A DNA stretch of 13,460 nt from an uncultured Actinomycetes bacterium (GTDB lineage Bacteria > Actinomycetota > Actinomycetes > Mycobacteriales > Mycobacteriaceae). The position numbers and the translations under genes were made by a program. The notes beneath the pieces were generated by a model, which saw only the letters and a program-made list of their open reading frames with translations, ran no database searches and was not told the origin of the DNA. Positions 1 to 9,015 of this stretch are shown here, piece by piece. Location: contig CAIWCQ010000256.1 of the NCBI GenBank assembly GCA_903911165.1, forward strand, positions 1 to 13,460, written 5' to 3'. Each line of letters begins with the position of its first letter. Positions within the stretch are counted from its first letter, which is position 1.

Positions 1-2093
<2,093 letters not shown>

Positions 2094-2114
2094 ACAGTAG
2101 GCTCCAGGCACACG

Positions 2115-2174
2115 GCCGGCGTCCAGGCGGACAAGAACACAGCCGGCGTCCAGGCGGACAAGAACACAGCCGGC
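2115..2174. repeat. 27-bp tandem repeat, two full copies plus 6 bp, between ligA and the TMEM175 gene
   Basis: Two identical 27-bp units (2115-2141 and 2142-2168) begin GCCGGCGTCCAGG and end GAACACA; a third copy breaks off after GCCGGC (2169-2174). The bases just before (2103-2114) include CCAGGCACACG, which resembles the tail of a unit. The array is 23 bp upstream of the TMEM175 start and upstream of the putative ligA promoter. The identity of the copies points to a recent duplication by strand slippage. No protein-coding role is supported, since the rightward open frame through it has no ATG, GTG or TTG start. Confidence 0.9.
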
Positions 2175-2196
2175 CCAGGAATGGGAGGACCGTGAC

Positions 2197-2805
2197 ATGG
2201 GAAAGGGCCGCGTCGAGTCCTTCAGTGACGGCGTCCTTGCGGTCGCGATCACCCTGTTGGCTTTCAACCTTCACGCCGGCGTCCGCTCGCAGGTCGCGCT
2301 GGCCACCCAGATCCGCGAACAGTGGCCGTCGTTCGCGGCCTACGTACTCAGCTTCTTCATCATCGGCGTGGTCTGGATCAACCATCACTACCTGTTCACT
2401 CTCACCAAAACCGTTGACCGACGACTCATGCTCTACAACCTGCTTCTTCTGCTATTCGTCGCCACCATCCCGTATGCGACCGCCACCTACGCCGACTACG
2501 TCTTGCTCAGTGGTCCCGACGCACATACCGCGGTGCTGGTCTATGTGTTCGTCATGGAGGGCATGGCAATCAGCCGATTTCTGATCTGCCGCCATATTTT
2601 TTCCGCCGGCCTGAATCACTCGCCGGTACCGGAGCAAGAGGTCCGCAAGCTTTTCCGGCGCTACGGCCTCGCAACCGTCGCATTCCCGGTCATCGCCGCC
2701 GTCGCCATCGCGATCGACGCACGTCTCGTCCTGGTGCTCAACGCCCTGCTCCTCATGTACTACCTCGGTCCCGGCCTGCGGCCAGTCGAGACCCTGGACC
2801 GCTAG
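2197..2805 (+). CDS. TMEM175-family (DUF1211) membrane protein, putative potassium channel
   Basis: A 202-aa integral membrane protein. The N-terminus carries the family hallmark R5-xxx-F9-S-D-G12 followed by AVAITLL, which forms the pore-lining first helix in bacterial TMEM175 K+ channels. Further helices lie at about 47-64 (ending in VVWINHHYLF), 78-97 (LYNLLLLLFVATIPYATA), 111-130, 155-173 and 176-193. This fits the one-repeat, six-helix bacterial form, which assembles as a tetramer. The ATG is preceded by GGGAGGA (2183-2189) with 7-base spacing, a good ribosome binding site that fixes the start. A TAGGCT at 2098-2103 is a possible -10, which would put the 27-bp repeat in the leader. The last base of the stop lies just beyond the convergent Brp/Blh gene, which it overlaps by four bases. 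Parts of the gene are richer in T and A than its neighbours (for example the T-run near 2598), possibly a sign of acquisition. Family assignment is secure; ion selectivity is inferred. Confidence 0.87.
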   Translation: MGKGRVESFSDGVLAVAITLLAFNLHAGVRSQVALATQIREQWPSFAAYVLSFFIIGVVWINHHYLFTLTKTVDRRLMLYNLLLLLFVATIPYATATYADYVLLSGPDAHTAVLVYVFVMEGMAISRFLICRHIFSAGLNHSPVPEQEVRKLFRRYGLATVAFPVIAAVAIAIDARLVLVLNALLLMYYLGPGLRPVETLDR

Positions 2806-3797
2806 CCGCTAGCCCGGTCAAGCCACCACACCACCGCCATGTGCGGCACCGTGAGGGCGAGGAGCAGCCGCAGGATCTCCGCTACCACCGCCGTGGGATC
2901 CGAGGCCGTCACCGTGATCCACCCGAGTGCCACCACCGTCGTCAGCGCAGCAATCGAGGGTAGGGCAGCGAGTCGAACCAACCGCAGGACCGCCGCCCGA
3001 TCTTGGCCGGCGAACACCAGATCGGCGCAACCCGGTTCGACGGTGAGCATGCGCGCGCAGTGCCGGATAGCGTGCCAGCCACCAAACCACACGGCGAATG
3101 CGAGCAAGGGCGGCGCAAGCATGCCAAGGGCGCCGACCAGTGCGACATCGAAAGCGACCAGTCGGTGACCCGATCGCAGCGACGCGATGATCGCAACCAC
3201 AGCCGCAACCACCCAAATCCCTGCCAGCGACATCTCAAAGGATCGCCCGCCGATCAGCGGCGCGAGATCCGGTGAGATGGCCGCCGCCACGCCGGTGAGT
3301 TGATCGCCGGATCGAGCCAGCGGCAGCAGCAGCGCCCCACAACCGGCAATCGCGATCGCAACCGCGGTCACTCCCCGCGGTCGCCACCCGCTCAACTGGC
3401 GCTCAACCTCGAGCTCACCCAATCCGAAGTGCACCGCGCTCAGTGCCACGACCGCGATCAGCGCGGGCAACCCAACCCACTTCAACAGCGCCCAGGCCAC
3501 GGCCGCCACGACGGCGTACACCACACCGATCAACCAGAGCGATCGGCCGCCGGATAACCGCCCGGCCAGCACGTGGTCGGCCGCCCCGTGCGGCACGCCG
3601 GCCAGGAAACCCAGCCCGGCGACAACTAGCGCGACCGGCCCGGTGATCGCGGGCAGCCCCGCGAAGTGCGCGCCCACCACTAGGACCGAGCCAAGTATCA
3701 GCCAGCGCGACAGGCGGGCGGCAATCCCGAGCACGTCCGGTGCGGCGACCGCGATTGGGGACTTGCCGCGGGAACCCTGACTCGCGATTCCCGGCAT
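2802..3797 (-). CDS. Brp/Blh-family beta-carotene 15,15'-dioxygenase-like membrane protein
   Basis: 331 aa with about eight or nine hydrophobic helices. The Brp/Blh family cleaves beta-carotene centrally into two retinals, using an iron held by histidines. The expected histidine motifs are all present: GVPHGAADH (H70, H75), AVHFG (H123), WHAIRH (H242, H246) and LTVPHM (H319). The His-N3-His spacing of 242/246 matches the ligand pair described for bacterial Blh. I chose ATG 3797 because the downstream protein fits the family; an in-frame GTG at 3842, with a purine-rich GAGAGGGG directly before it, would add 15 residues. The gene lies 76 bp after the MetE-like gene on the same strand and may be read from that operon. 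It is convergent with the TMEM175 gene, with no space for a terminator. No rhodopsin or carotenoid (crt) gene is in the window, so substrate and purpose are inferred from the family only. Confidence 0.8.
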   Translation of the reverse strand: MPGIASQGSRGKSPIAVAAPDVLGIAARLSRWLILGSVLVVGAHFAGLPAITGPVALVVAGLGFLAGVPHGAADHVLAGRLSGGRSLWLIGVVYAVVAAVAWALLKWVGLPALIAVVALSAVHFGLGELEVERQLSGWRPRGVTAVAIAIAGCGALLLPLARSGDQLTGVAAAISPDLAPLIGGRSFEMSLAGIWVVAAVVAIIASLRSGHRLVAFDVALVGALGMLAPPLLAFAVWFGGWHAIRHCARMLTVEPGCADLVFAGQDRAAVLRLVRLAALPSIAALTTVVALGWITVTASDPTAVVAEILRLLLALTVPHMAVVWWLDRASG

Positions 3798-3873
3798 TGC
3801 CGGATGGTAACGCCGATCCGCACCATCAGAGCCGATCGCCACCCCCTCTCGCGCAAATTGCGGTGGGTGTCGG

Positions 3874-4878
3874 CTAGACCGACTCCGGTTCGCTGGCCAG
3901 CACCTCGGCGACCTGTTGCGCGAACCCGATCGCCGAGCGGGCCCATCCGTCAGTGGCGCCGGCGAGCCCACAGGCCGGGCTGATTCCGATCCGGTCTCGC
4001 AGCACCGCGCGCGCAAAGCCGAGTCGGTCGGTGACGGCGACCGCCGCGGCGGCAAGTTCCTCGACAGCGGGCACACGGTCCGGGGCGAGCGCGGGAACCA
4101 GGCCCAGCACCACGCAGCGGCCGGAATCGACAAACTCGCCAATCCCGTCGAGATCGCCGGAAGCCAGGGTGGCCACGTCTACCGATACCGCTTTGATCGT
4201 GCTGCGCCGCAGCGCTTTCCACGGAAGCTCTGCGGCGCAACTGTGCAGCAGCACCTCGCCGCCGACTGCGGCCACACATTCGTCGAGAAGACTGATAAAT
4301 CGGGTCTCATCGACCGGATGCACCGTGCTCAGTGCCGTCACGCCGGTGAGCCGGCCGGCCAGCGCGACCGTCAGCAGCGGTTCGTCGAACTGCACCACCA
4401 CCGTCGTCGATAGCCGACGGGCCACCTCCGCGCGATGCCGAGAGACTCCCTCAGCCAGGGACGCCGTTAGATCGCGCACCGCCCCGGCATCGGTGATCGC
4501 CCGGTGTCCGTTGGCCAACTCCAGTTGAGCGGCCAGCGTGATGGGGCCGGGTGCCTGCACCTTGACCACACGATCGGCACCACCGGCCTTCTCCCAGGCT
4601 TCCTCGAGTGCGTCCATGTCTTCGTCGAGCAGGCTGCGCGCTCGCCTCGTCACCGCACCGGGGCGCGCGGCGATCCGGTATCCGCGCGGAACGGTGTCGA
4701 TCGCGATATCCACCAGGAGCGCCCCGGACCGCCCGATCAGGTCGGCACCCACGCCTCGATCCGGAAGTTCCACCAGGTGCGGGAGTTGATGCAGTTCGCC
4801 GATGACGATCTCGGCGGCTTCCCGGGGCGTCGAACCCGGCCACGAGCCCACCCCGGTAGCGGTCGCGAAAAAATTCAC
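3874..4878 (-). CDS. Stand-alone MetE C-terminal-domain protein (cobalamin-independent methionine synthase-like)
   Basis: 334 aa, the size of the catalytic TIM-barrel domain of MetE alone; the N-terminal half of classical MetE is missing. It corresponds to M. tuberculosis Rv3015c, whose function is not established. Seen: GVGSWPG near the N-terminus, [10 protein letters not shown] (107-116), VVQFDEPLL (161-169), HSC (His212, Cys214, zinc-ligand pair) and SPACGLAG (Cys303, third zinc ligand). Where MetE has a zinc-binding glutamate, about 20 residues after HxC, this protein reads VSVD (Asp234). The start is GTG at 4878, overlapping the mnmA TGA as GTGA, so translation is probably coupled to mnmA. 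Core-MetE proteins of this length in other microbes take methyl groups from corrinoid proteins rather than folate; whether that holds here is unknown. The fold is secure; the reaction is not. Confidence 0.8.
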   Translation of the reverse strand: MNFFATATGVGSWPGSTPREAAEIVIGELHQLPHLVELPDRGVGADLIGRSGALLVDIAIDTVPRGYRIAARPGAVTRRARSLLDEDMDALEEAWEKAGGADRVVKVQAPGPITLAAQLELANGHRAITDAGAVRDLTASLAEGVSRHRAEVARRLSTTVVVQFDEPLLTVALAGRLTGVTALSTVHPVDETRFISLLDECVAAVGGEVLLHSCAAELPWKALRRSTIKAVSVDVATLASGDLDGIGEFVDSGRCVVLGLVPALAPDRVPAVEELAAAAVAVTDRLGFARAVLRDRIGISPACGLAGATDGWARSAIGFAQQVAEVLASEPESV

Positions 4879-5951
4879 CGAGGCGTCGTAACGAGGGTGG
4901 CACTTCCGATGACTTCGTCACCTGACGGGTCCGGGCGGTAGAGCACCATCGTCTGCCCTGGCGCGACTCCGCGCAGCGGCTCGCGCAACGCCACCTGCAG
5001 CCGCCCTTCGGCAAGTCCCGCGATCGCGCCCACCACGCCACCGTGAGCACGCACCTGGACCTCGCAGTCGACCAAACCCGTTGGTTCAGCGCCCGACGTG
5101 AACACCGGCCGCACACCGGTCAACGACCACACGTCAAGCTCGGCGACTCCGCCCACACGCACCGTGTTTGATTCAGCGTCGATCGCGGTGACGTAGCGCG
5201 GCTGGCCATCAGGACCGGGCCCGGCGATGCCAAGACCTTTGCGCTGACCCACGGTGAAGCCGTGCACCCCGTCGTGCTGGGCGAGCACCGCTCCTTCGGC
5301 ATCCACCACCGCGCCGGCCCGAACTCCGATGCGCGCGCCCAGAAATGCCTGGGTGTCTCCGGAGGGAATGAAGCAGATGTCATGACTGTCGGGCTTGTCA
5401 GCGACCGCGAGGCCGCGGCTTGCGGCTTCGGCTCGGATCTGCGGCTTGGGTGTGTCCCCGACCGGGAATGCGGAGTGGCGCAACTGTTGTGCGGTCAACA
5501 CGGCCAGCACATAGGACTGATCCTTGTCAGCGTCGACGGCCCGTCGCAACCGGCCCTCGGACAGTCGGGCGTAATGACCGGTGGCCACCGCGTCAAAGCC
5601 CAATGCCAGCGCCTTGGCCGACAGTGCGGAGAATTTGATCCGTTCATTGCACCGCACGCATGGGTTTGGGGTCTCCCCGCGCGCGTAGGATTCAACAAAA
5701 TCTTCGATGACGTCGCGATCAAAGCGATCGGCGAAATCCCAGACGTAAAAGGGGATCCCGAGAATGTCGGCGACGCGTCGGGCATCGGCGGCGTCCTCCT
5801 TGGAGCAACATCCGCGTGACCCGGTCCGCAGCGTACCGGGCTCCGGCGAGAGCGCCAGGTGCACACCGACCACCTCGTGTCCGGCATCGACCATGCGGGC
5901 GGCAGCCACCGAGGAGTCCACGCCACCACTCATCGCGGCCAGCACCCTCAT
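4875..5951 (-). CDS. mnmA: tRNA-specific 2-thiouridylase MnmA
   Basis: 358 aa. Transfers sulfur to C2 of the wobble uridine (U34) of Lys, Glu and Gln tRNAs, using ATP to activate the base. Motifs: PP-loop SGGVDSS (8-14), which binds [15 protein letters not shown] with likely nucleophile Cys101 (preceded by Cys98); ATGHYARL (123-130); DKDQSY (142-147); DSHDICFIP with the second catalytic Cys193; and GQRKGLGI in the central domain. The length matches M. tuberculosis TrmU/MnmA (about 367 aa). ATG 5951 puts [13 protein letters not shown] at the N-terminus as in the family; the frame stays open upstream to 6050, but that stretch lies inside iscS and has no MnmA character. It starts 16 bp after the cysteine desulfurase stop, and its own stop overlaps the next gene (GTGA). 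Sulfur donor and acceptor in one operon is a natural pairing. Confidence 0.96.
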   Translation of the reverse strand: MRVLAAMSGGVDSSVAAARMVDAGHEVVGVHLALSPEPGTLRTGSRGCCSKEDAADARRVADILGIPFYVWDFADRFDRDVIEDFVESYARGETPNPCVRCNERIKFSALSAKALALGFDAVATGHYARLSEGRLRRAVDADKDQSYVLAVLTAQQLRHSAFPVGDTPKPQIRAEAASRGLAVADKPDSHDICFIPSGDTQAFLGARIGVRAGAVVDAEGAVLAQHDGVHGFTVGQRKGLGIAGPGPDGQPRYVTAIDAESNTVRVGGVAELDVWSLTGVRPVFTSGAEPTGLVDCEVQVRAHGGVVGAIAGLAEGRLQVALREPLRGVAPGQTMVLYRPDPSGDEVIGSATLVTTPR

Positions 5952-5967
5952 CGCGGTCTTTCGCCCA

Positions 5968-7167
5968 TCACGAGCCACCGATGGCGGAGCTGGCCAACGC
6001 GGCCTGGCGTGCTCGCGCCACCACCGCGGGCAGCACCCGCAGCACCGCATCCACGTCGTCCTCGGTGCTGGTGTGGCCCAGGGACAACCGCAGTGACCCG
6101 CGCGCCCCCCGGGCGTCAGCGCCCATCGCGACCAGCACGTGCGACGGGCGAGCGACTCCGGCCGTGCACGCTGAACCTGTCGAGCACTCGATTCCGTTGG
6201 CGTCCAAGAGCATCAGCAGCGAATCTCCCTCACAGCCGCCGAAGGTGAAGTGGGCGTTGCCCGGTAGCCGATCCAGACCGCTAGGGCCGTTGAGTCGTGC
6301 ATCACCGACGCTGTTCAGAACACCGTCGATGAGTCGATCCCGCAGGCCGCGAAGCCGGGTCGCACTGGCGTCCAGGGACTCGACGGCAATGTCCGCGGCC
6401 GTGGCCATCGCGACGGCACCGGCCACGTCGATGGTGCCGGAGCGAACGTCGCGTTCCTGACCGCCGCCGTGCAGTAGTGGGACGCAGGCAACATCGCGGC
6501 GCAGCAACAGCGCCCCGACTCCGGTGGGGCCGCCGAATTTGTGGCCGGTGATGCTGAGCGCCGACAGACCGCTGGCCGTGAAGTCGAGTGGAACCTGGCC
6601 AATCGCCTGTACGGCGTCGCTGTGCATGGGTACATCGAATTCGGCGGCAATCGCGGCCAACTCGGCGATCTCCATGATGGTGCCGACCTCATTGTTGGCC
6701 CACATGATCGAGACCAGCGCGACGTCGTCGTGGTCGCCCAAGGCCTCTCGCAAGGCCGCGGGAGCCACCGAGCCGTCCGGGCCGGCAGGCAGGAACGTCA
6801 CCGCGGCGTCCTCGTGTTCGGCCAGCCACTCGATCGCATCGAGTACCGCGTGGTGTTCGACGGCGGTGGTGATGATGCGCCGCCGATTCGGGTCGCCATC
6901 GCGGCGAGCCCAATAGATGCCCTTGATGGCCAGGTTGTCGCTGTCGGTGCCGCCGGCGGTGAAGATGACCTCCGACGGGCGGGCGCCCAGTCGGGCGGCG
7001 AGCACCTCACGCGCCTCTTCGACCCGGCGCCGGGCGGCCCGGCCGGCGGTGTGCAGCGAGGACGCGTTCCCAACCGCCGCCAGGGCGGCCGTCATCGCCT
7101 CGATGGCTTTGGGATGCATCGGGGTGGACGCGGCGTGGTCGAGATAGACCGACCGGGTATCGCTCAT
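5968..7167 (-). CDS. iscS: Cysteine desulfurase (IscS/NifS class, Rv3025c type)
   Basis: 399 aa PLP enzyme that removes sulfur from L-cysteine as a persulfide, for Fe-S clusters and tRNA thiolation. Motifs: YLDHAASTP (8-16) at the N-terminus, GGTDSDN (72-78), EHHAVLD with His105, NNEVGT (158-163), HSDAVQ with Asp184 (binds the PLP ring), [11 protein letters not shown] with the PLP-binding Lys210, GGGQER (234-239), RSGT (242-245) and the mobile-loop STGSACTAG with persulfide Cys334. Length and motifs are those of group I desulfurases. MnmA follows directly, so this enzyme is probably its sulfur source. The gap to the upstream acyltransferase is 54 bp. It holds TATCCT (7182-7177 on the minus strand), ending nine bases before the ATG, a weak candidate for an internal promoter. 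No clear Shine-Dalgarno sequence is visible. Confidence 0.96.
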   Translation of the reverse strand: MSDTRSVYLDHAASTPMHPKAIEAMTAALAAVGNASSLHTAGRAARRRVEEAREVLAARLGARPSEVIFTAGGTDSDNLAIKGIYWARRDGDPNRRRIITTAVEHHAVLDAIEWLAEHEDAAVTFLPAGPDGSVAPAALREALGDHDDVALVSIMWANNEVGTIMEIAELAAIAAEFDVPMHSDAVQAIGQVPLDFTASGLSALSITGHKFGGPTGVGALLLRRDVACVPLLHGGGQERDVRSGTIDVAGAVAMATAADIAVESLDASATRLRGLRDRLIDGVLNSVGDARLNGPSGLDRLPGNAHFTFGGCEGDSLLMLLDANGIECSTGSACTAGVARPSHVLVAMGADARGARGSLRLSLGHTSTEDDVDAVLRVLPAVVARARQAALASSAIGGS

Positions 7168-7221
7168 GGCCCGTTCAGGATACCGGCCAGGTCCGGGCTG
7201 CCGGGCCGACCGCGTCGCCGG

Positions 7222-8058
7222 TTAGGCGCCGACCGCCAGTTCCGGGAGGTGATCGCCGTGTCGGCGGCCGCGCACAGCCATCTCGCAGCGCGCCGCGAGG
7301 TCCCGCCTGCCGGACCCGGGCAACTGCAGGGATTGCACCTCGACGCCCACGATCGTGTGCCGGGCACGGGCGATCCGCTTGAGTGACGTCCACAGGGAGT
7401 CCTCGCCGAGGAACGCGGTTGCGGTCGAGGTTCGGCCGTCGCGATGGCGATAGGCCAGGCGCAGCGGTTGCACCGGTCGGCCGGTGTCCACAGCCGCCTG
7501 GAACATTGCCGGGCGAAACGGCCCGGAATCAGGGCCGCACCACGTGGTGCCTTCGGGGAACGCGACGACGGTGCAGCCGGCGCTCAACCGCTGCGCCACA
7601 GCACTGACCACATCGGGCAGCAGTCGCAGACTGCCGCGTTCGATGGGGATGATGTTCATCAGCCGCACGGCAAGGCCCAGGCCCGGCCAGTCGACGAGAT
7701 CGGCGCGGGCGACGAACGAACCCGGAATCACCGCCCCGATAGCGAAAACATCCAACCACGACACGTGGTTGCTGACCACGAGGACACCCGGCACGTTGCG
7801 AATCGGGCTGCCAGACAGCGTGATTCGAACTCCGAGGCAGCGCAACATCATCCGACAATATATTCGCTGAAAATTCCGCCGCCCAGGTAGCGGTAACGCC
7901 AACACCAGTAGCGTGGGAAACACCAACAGTGCCAATGCCAGCCGGCGCGCCACTCGGATACCTTCGAGCATCCGGTGACCCGGCAGGTCAAGCCCTGCGC
8001 TCACGCAGGTCTGATTACACCGGGTCTTGGGAAGCCATGCGTGCTCGACGGTATTCAT
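7222..8058 (-). CDS. PlsC-type 1-acyl-glycerol-3-phosphate acyltransferase family protein (Rv3026c/OlsA-like)
   Basis: 278 aa membrane-associated acyltransferase. It has the two diagnostic PlsC blocks: NHVSWLD (97-103; catalytic His98 and Asp103, HX4D) and FPEGTT (167-172; binds the acceptor phosphate or head group). NIIPIERG (135-142) lies between them. A hydrophobic helix at about 38-57 probably anchors it. The N-terminal stretch HAWLPKTRCNQTC contains a Cys-N3-Cys pair (C14, C18) that is not part of the catalytic fold. The ATG overlaps the TGA of the preceding GNAT gene by one base (TGATG), so the two are translationally coupled. In ornithine-lipid synthesis an OlsB-type N-acyltransferase makes a lyso-lipid and an OlsA-type PlsC enzyme adds the second, ester-linked chain. 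This gene pair has that layout, so OlsA function is a reasonable inference. General lysophosphatidate or other lipid acylation is the alternative. Confidence 0.88.
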   Translation of the reverse strand: MNTVEHAWLPKTRCNQTCVSAGLDLPGHRMLEGIRVARRLALALLVFPTLLVLALPLPGRRNFQRIYCRMMLRCLGVRITLSGSPIRNVPGVLVVSNHVSWLDVFAIGAVIPGSFVARADLVDWPGLGLAVRLMNIIPIERGSLRLLPDVVSAVAQRLSAGCTVVAFPEGTTWCGPDSGPFRPAMFQAAVDTGRPVQPLRLAYRHRDGRTSTATAFLGEDSLWTSLKRIARARHTIVGVEVQSLQLPGSGRRDLAARCEMAVRGRRHGDHLPELAVGA

Positions 8059-8876
8059 CAGGCGCCGACCTGAGCGGCGGCCGATGCAGATCTCAGCCGG
8101 TTGAGATAGCGCACATCGGCCTGCCGCTTGCTCAGCAGGGCCGGGAAGTCGCCGACCCCGAACTCGGGATCATGGGCGGGGTCGCCGCAGATCCGGGCTC
8201 CCAGTCGCAGGTAGCCGCGCATCAGCGGTGGCAACGCCGGCCGGGCCGGCGGTTCGATCTGGTCCAGACCCAGACCGTCGAGCATCACCGGGCGATAGGG
8301 CACGACGATGTGTTCGGGCGGTGCCCAGTGCCGGCTGCGAACGACGTCGCGCACCCCGCGCAGGTCGCTGCCCGGGGCGCCGGTGCCATGCGTGGGCACT
8401 GAGACGCAGCCGATGACGTAGTCGTAGCCGCACCGATCCAGATAGGCGAGGATTCCGGACCACATCATCAGCACCACCGCGCCGTTGCGATGGTCACTGC
8501 GGACCACCGCGCGGCCCATCTCCACCATTGACGGTCGCAAGGCGTCGAGAGCGCTGACTTCGAACTCGGTGGCGGTGTAGAGACCGCCGGCGGCGATGGC
8601 GCCCGACGGCGGCAGCATCCGATAGCAGCCGACGATCGCACCCGAATCGTCATCGCGCACCAGGATGTGGTCGCAGAACGCGTCGAATCGATCGGCGTCT
8701 ACCCCGGCATCGTTGACGAGTGCGAACCCCGGTTCGGTGGAGAAGACCTCGTAGCGCAATCGTTGGGCGGCATCAATGTGAGCGGAATCGTTGGTCAGAA
8801 GCAACGTGTAACGCGGGCCGGCAGAGCGGCGGGTCTCAGTGTGGTCGGGGGCTATGAGTACAGATGCAGTGCTCAT
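8058..8876 (-). CDS. OlsB-like GNAT N-acyltransferase (COG3176, Rv3027c type)
   Basis: 272 aa from ATG 8876; an in-frame GTG at 8885 would add three residues, and neither start has a good ribosome binding site. It belongs to the hemolysin-like/OlsB branch of the acetyltransferase superfamily, which resembles acyl-homoserine-lactone synthases and acylates amino groups from acyl-ACP. Counting from ATG 8876, seen are LRYEVFSTEPG (about 40-50), FDAFCDHILV (64-73, the typical FDxxCDH block), GCYRMLPP (83-90), LYTATEFEV (about 99-107), VEMGRAVV (118-125), LMMWSGILAY (136-145), IGCVSVP (155-161) and the C-terminal LPPLMRGYLRLGARICG, followed by DPEFGVGDFPALL, all features of this family. It is the first gene of the leftward run that continues into the PlsC gene (1-base overlap). 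A terminator hairpin lies upstream, so it needs its own promoter in 8877-8957; I could not assign one. OlsB activity is inferred from the family and the partner gene. Confidence 0.85.
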   Translation of the reverse strand: MSTASVLIAPDHTETRRSAGPRYTLLLTNDSAHIDAAQRLRYEVFSTEPGFALVNDAGVDADRFDAFCDHILVRDDDSGAIVGCYRMLPPSGAIAAGGLYTATEFEVSALDALRPSMVEMGRAVVRSDHRNGAVVLMMWSGILAYLDRCGYDYVIGCVSVPTHGTGAPGSDLRGVRDVVRSRHWAPPEHIVVPYRPVMLDGLGLDQIEPPARPALPPLMRGYLRLGARICGDPAHDPEFGVGDFPALLSKRQADVRYLNRLRSASAAAQVGA

Positions 8877-8957
8877 AGCGGTCACCGTCGCGGCGCCGTC
8901 TATCGAAATACCTACGTACGGGTGTTGTGTCGATGTACAGCGCGTGACGATTCAACT

Positions 8958-8995
8958 CAAAAGCCCCCGAGACATTCAGCTTTCGGGGGCTTTTG
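8958..8995 (-). terminator. Hairpin terminator after etfA
   Basis: A perfect 13-bp stem: CAAAAGCCCCCGA (8958-8970) pairs with TCGGGGGCTTTTG (8983-8995), around a 12-base loop. The GC-rich core has A/T flanks, so either strand ends the stem in a CTTTT run, the layout of an intrinsic terminator working in both directions. It lies 21 bp beyond the etfA stop and upstream of the leftward GNAT gene, so it separates the etfBA transcript from the acyltransferase operon. Confidence 0.9.
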
Positions 8996-9015
8996 GGGTG
9001 GAAAAACTGGCGAAG

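Noticed and set aside
3791..3803. 13-bp perfect palindrome CCGGCA-T-TGCCGG over the Brp/Blh start codon
   Set aside because: Too short and GC-rich to separate from chance; a hairpin with a one-base loop cannot form as drawn.
3798..4142. N-terminal extension of the Brp/Blh gene
   Set aside because: Most of it would overlap the MetE-like gene and reads as Arg/Ser/Pro-rich shadow sequence; only the short GTG 3842 alternative is kept as possible.
5952..6050. Extension of MnmA upstream into iscS
   Set aside because: The extra residues have no MnmA similarity, and the PP-loop must lie near the N-terminus, as it does with ATG 5951.
8877..8957. Promoter for the GNAT-PlsC operon
   Set aside because: A promoter must exist after the terminator, but no TANNNT -10 with sensible spacing to either start could be assigned.
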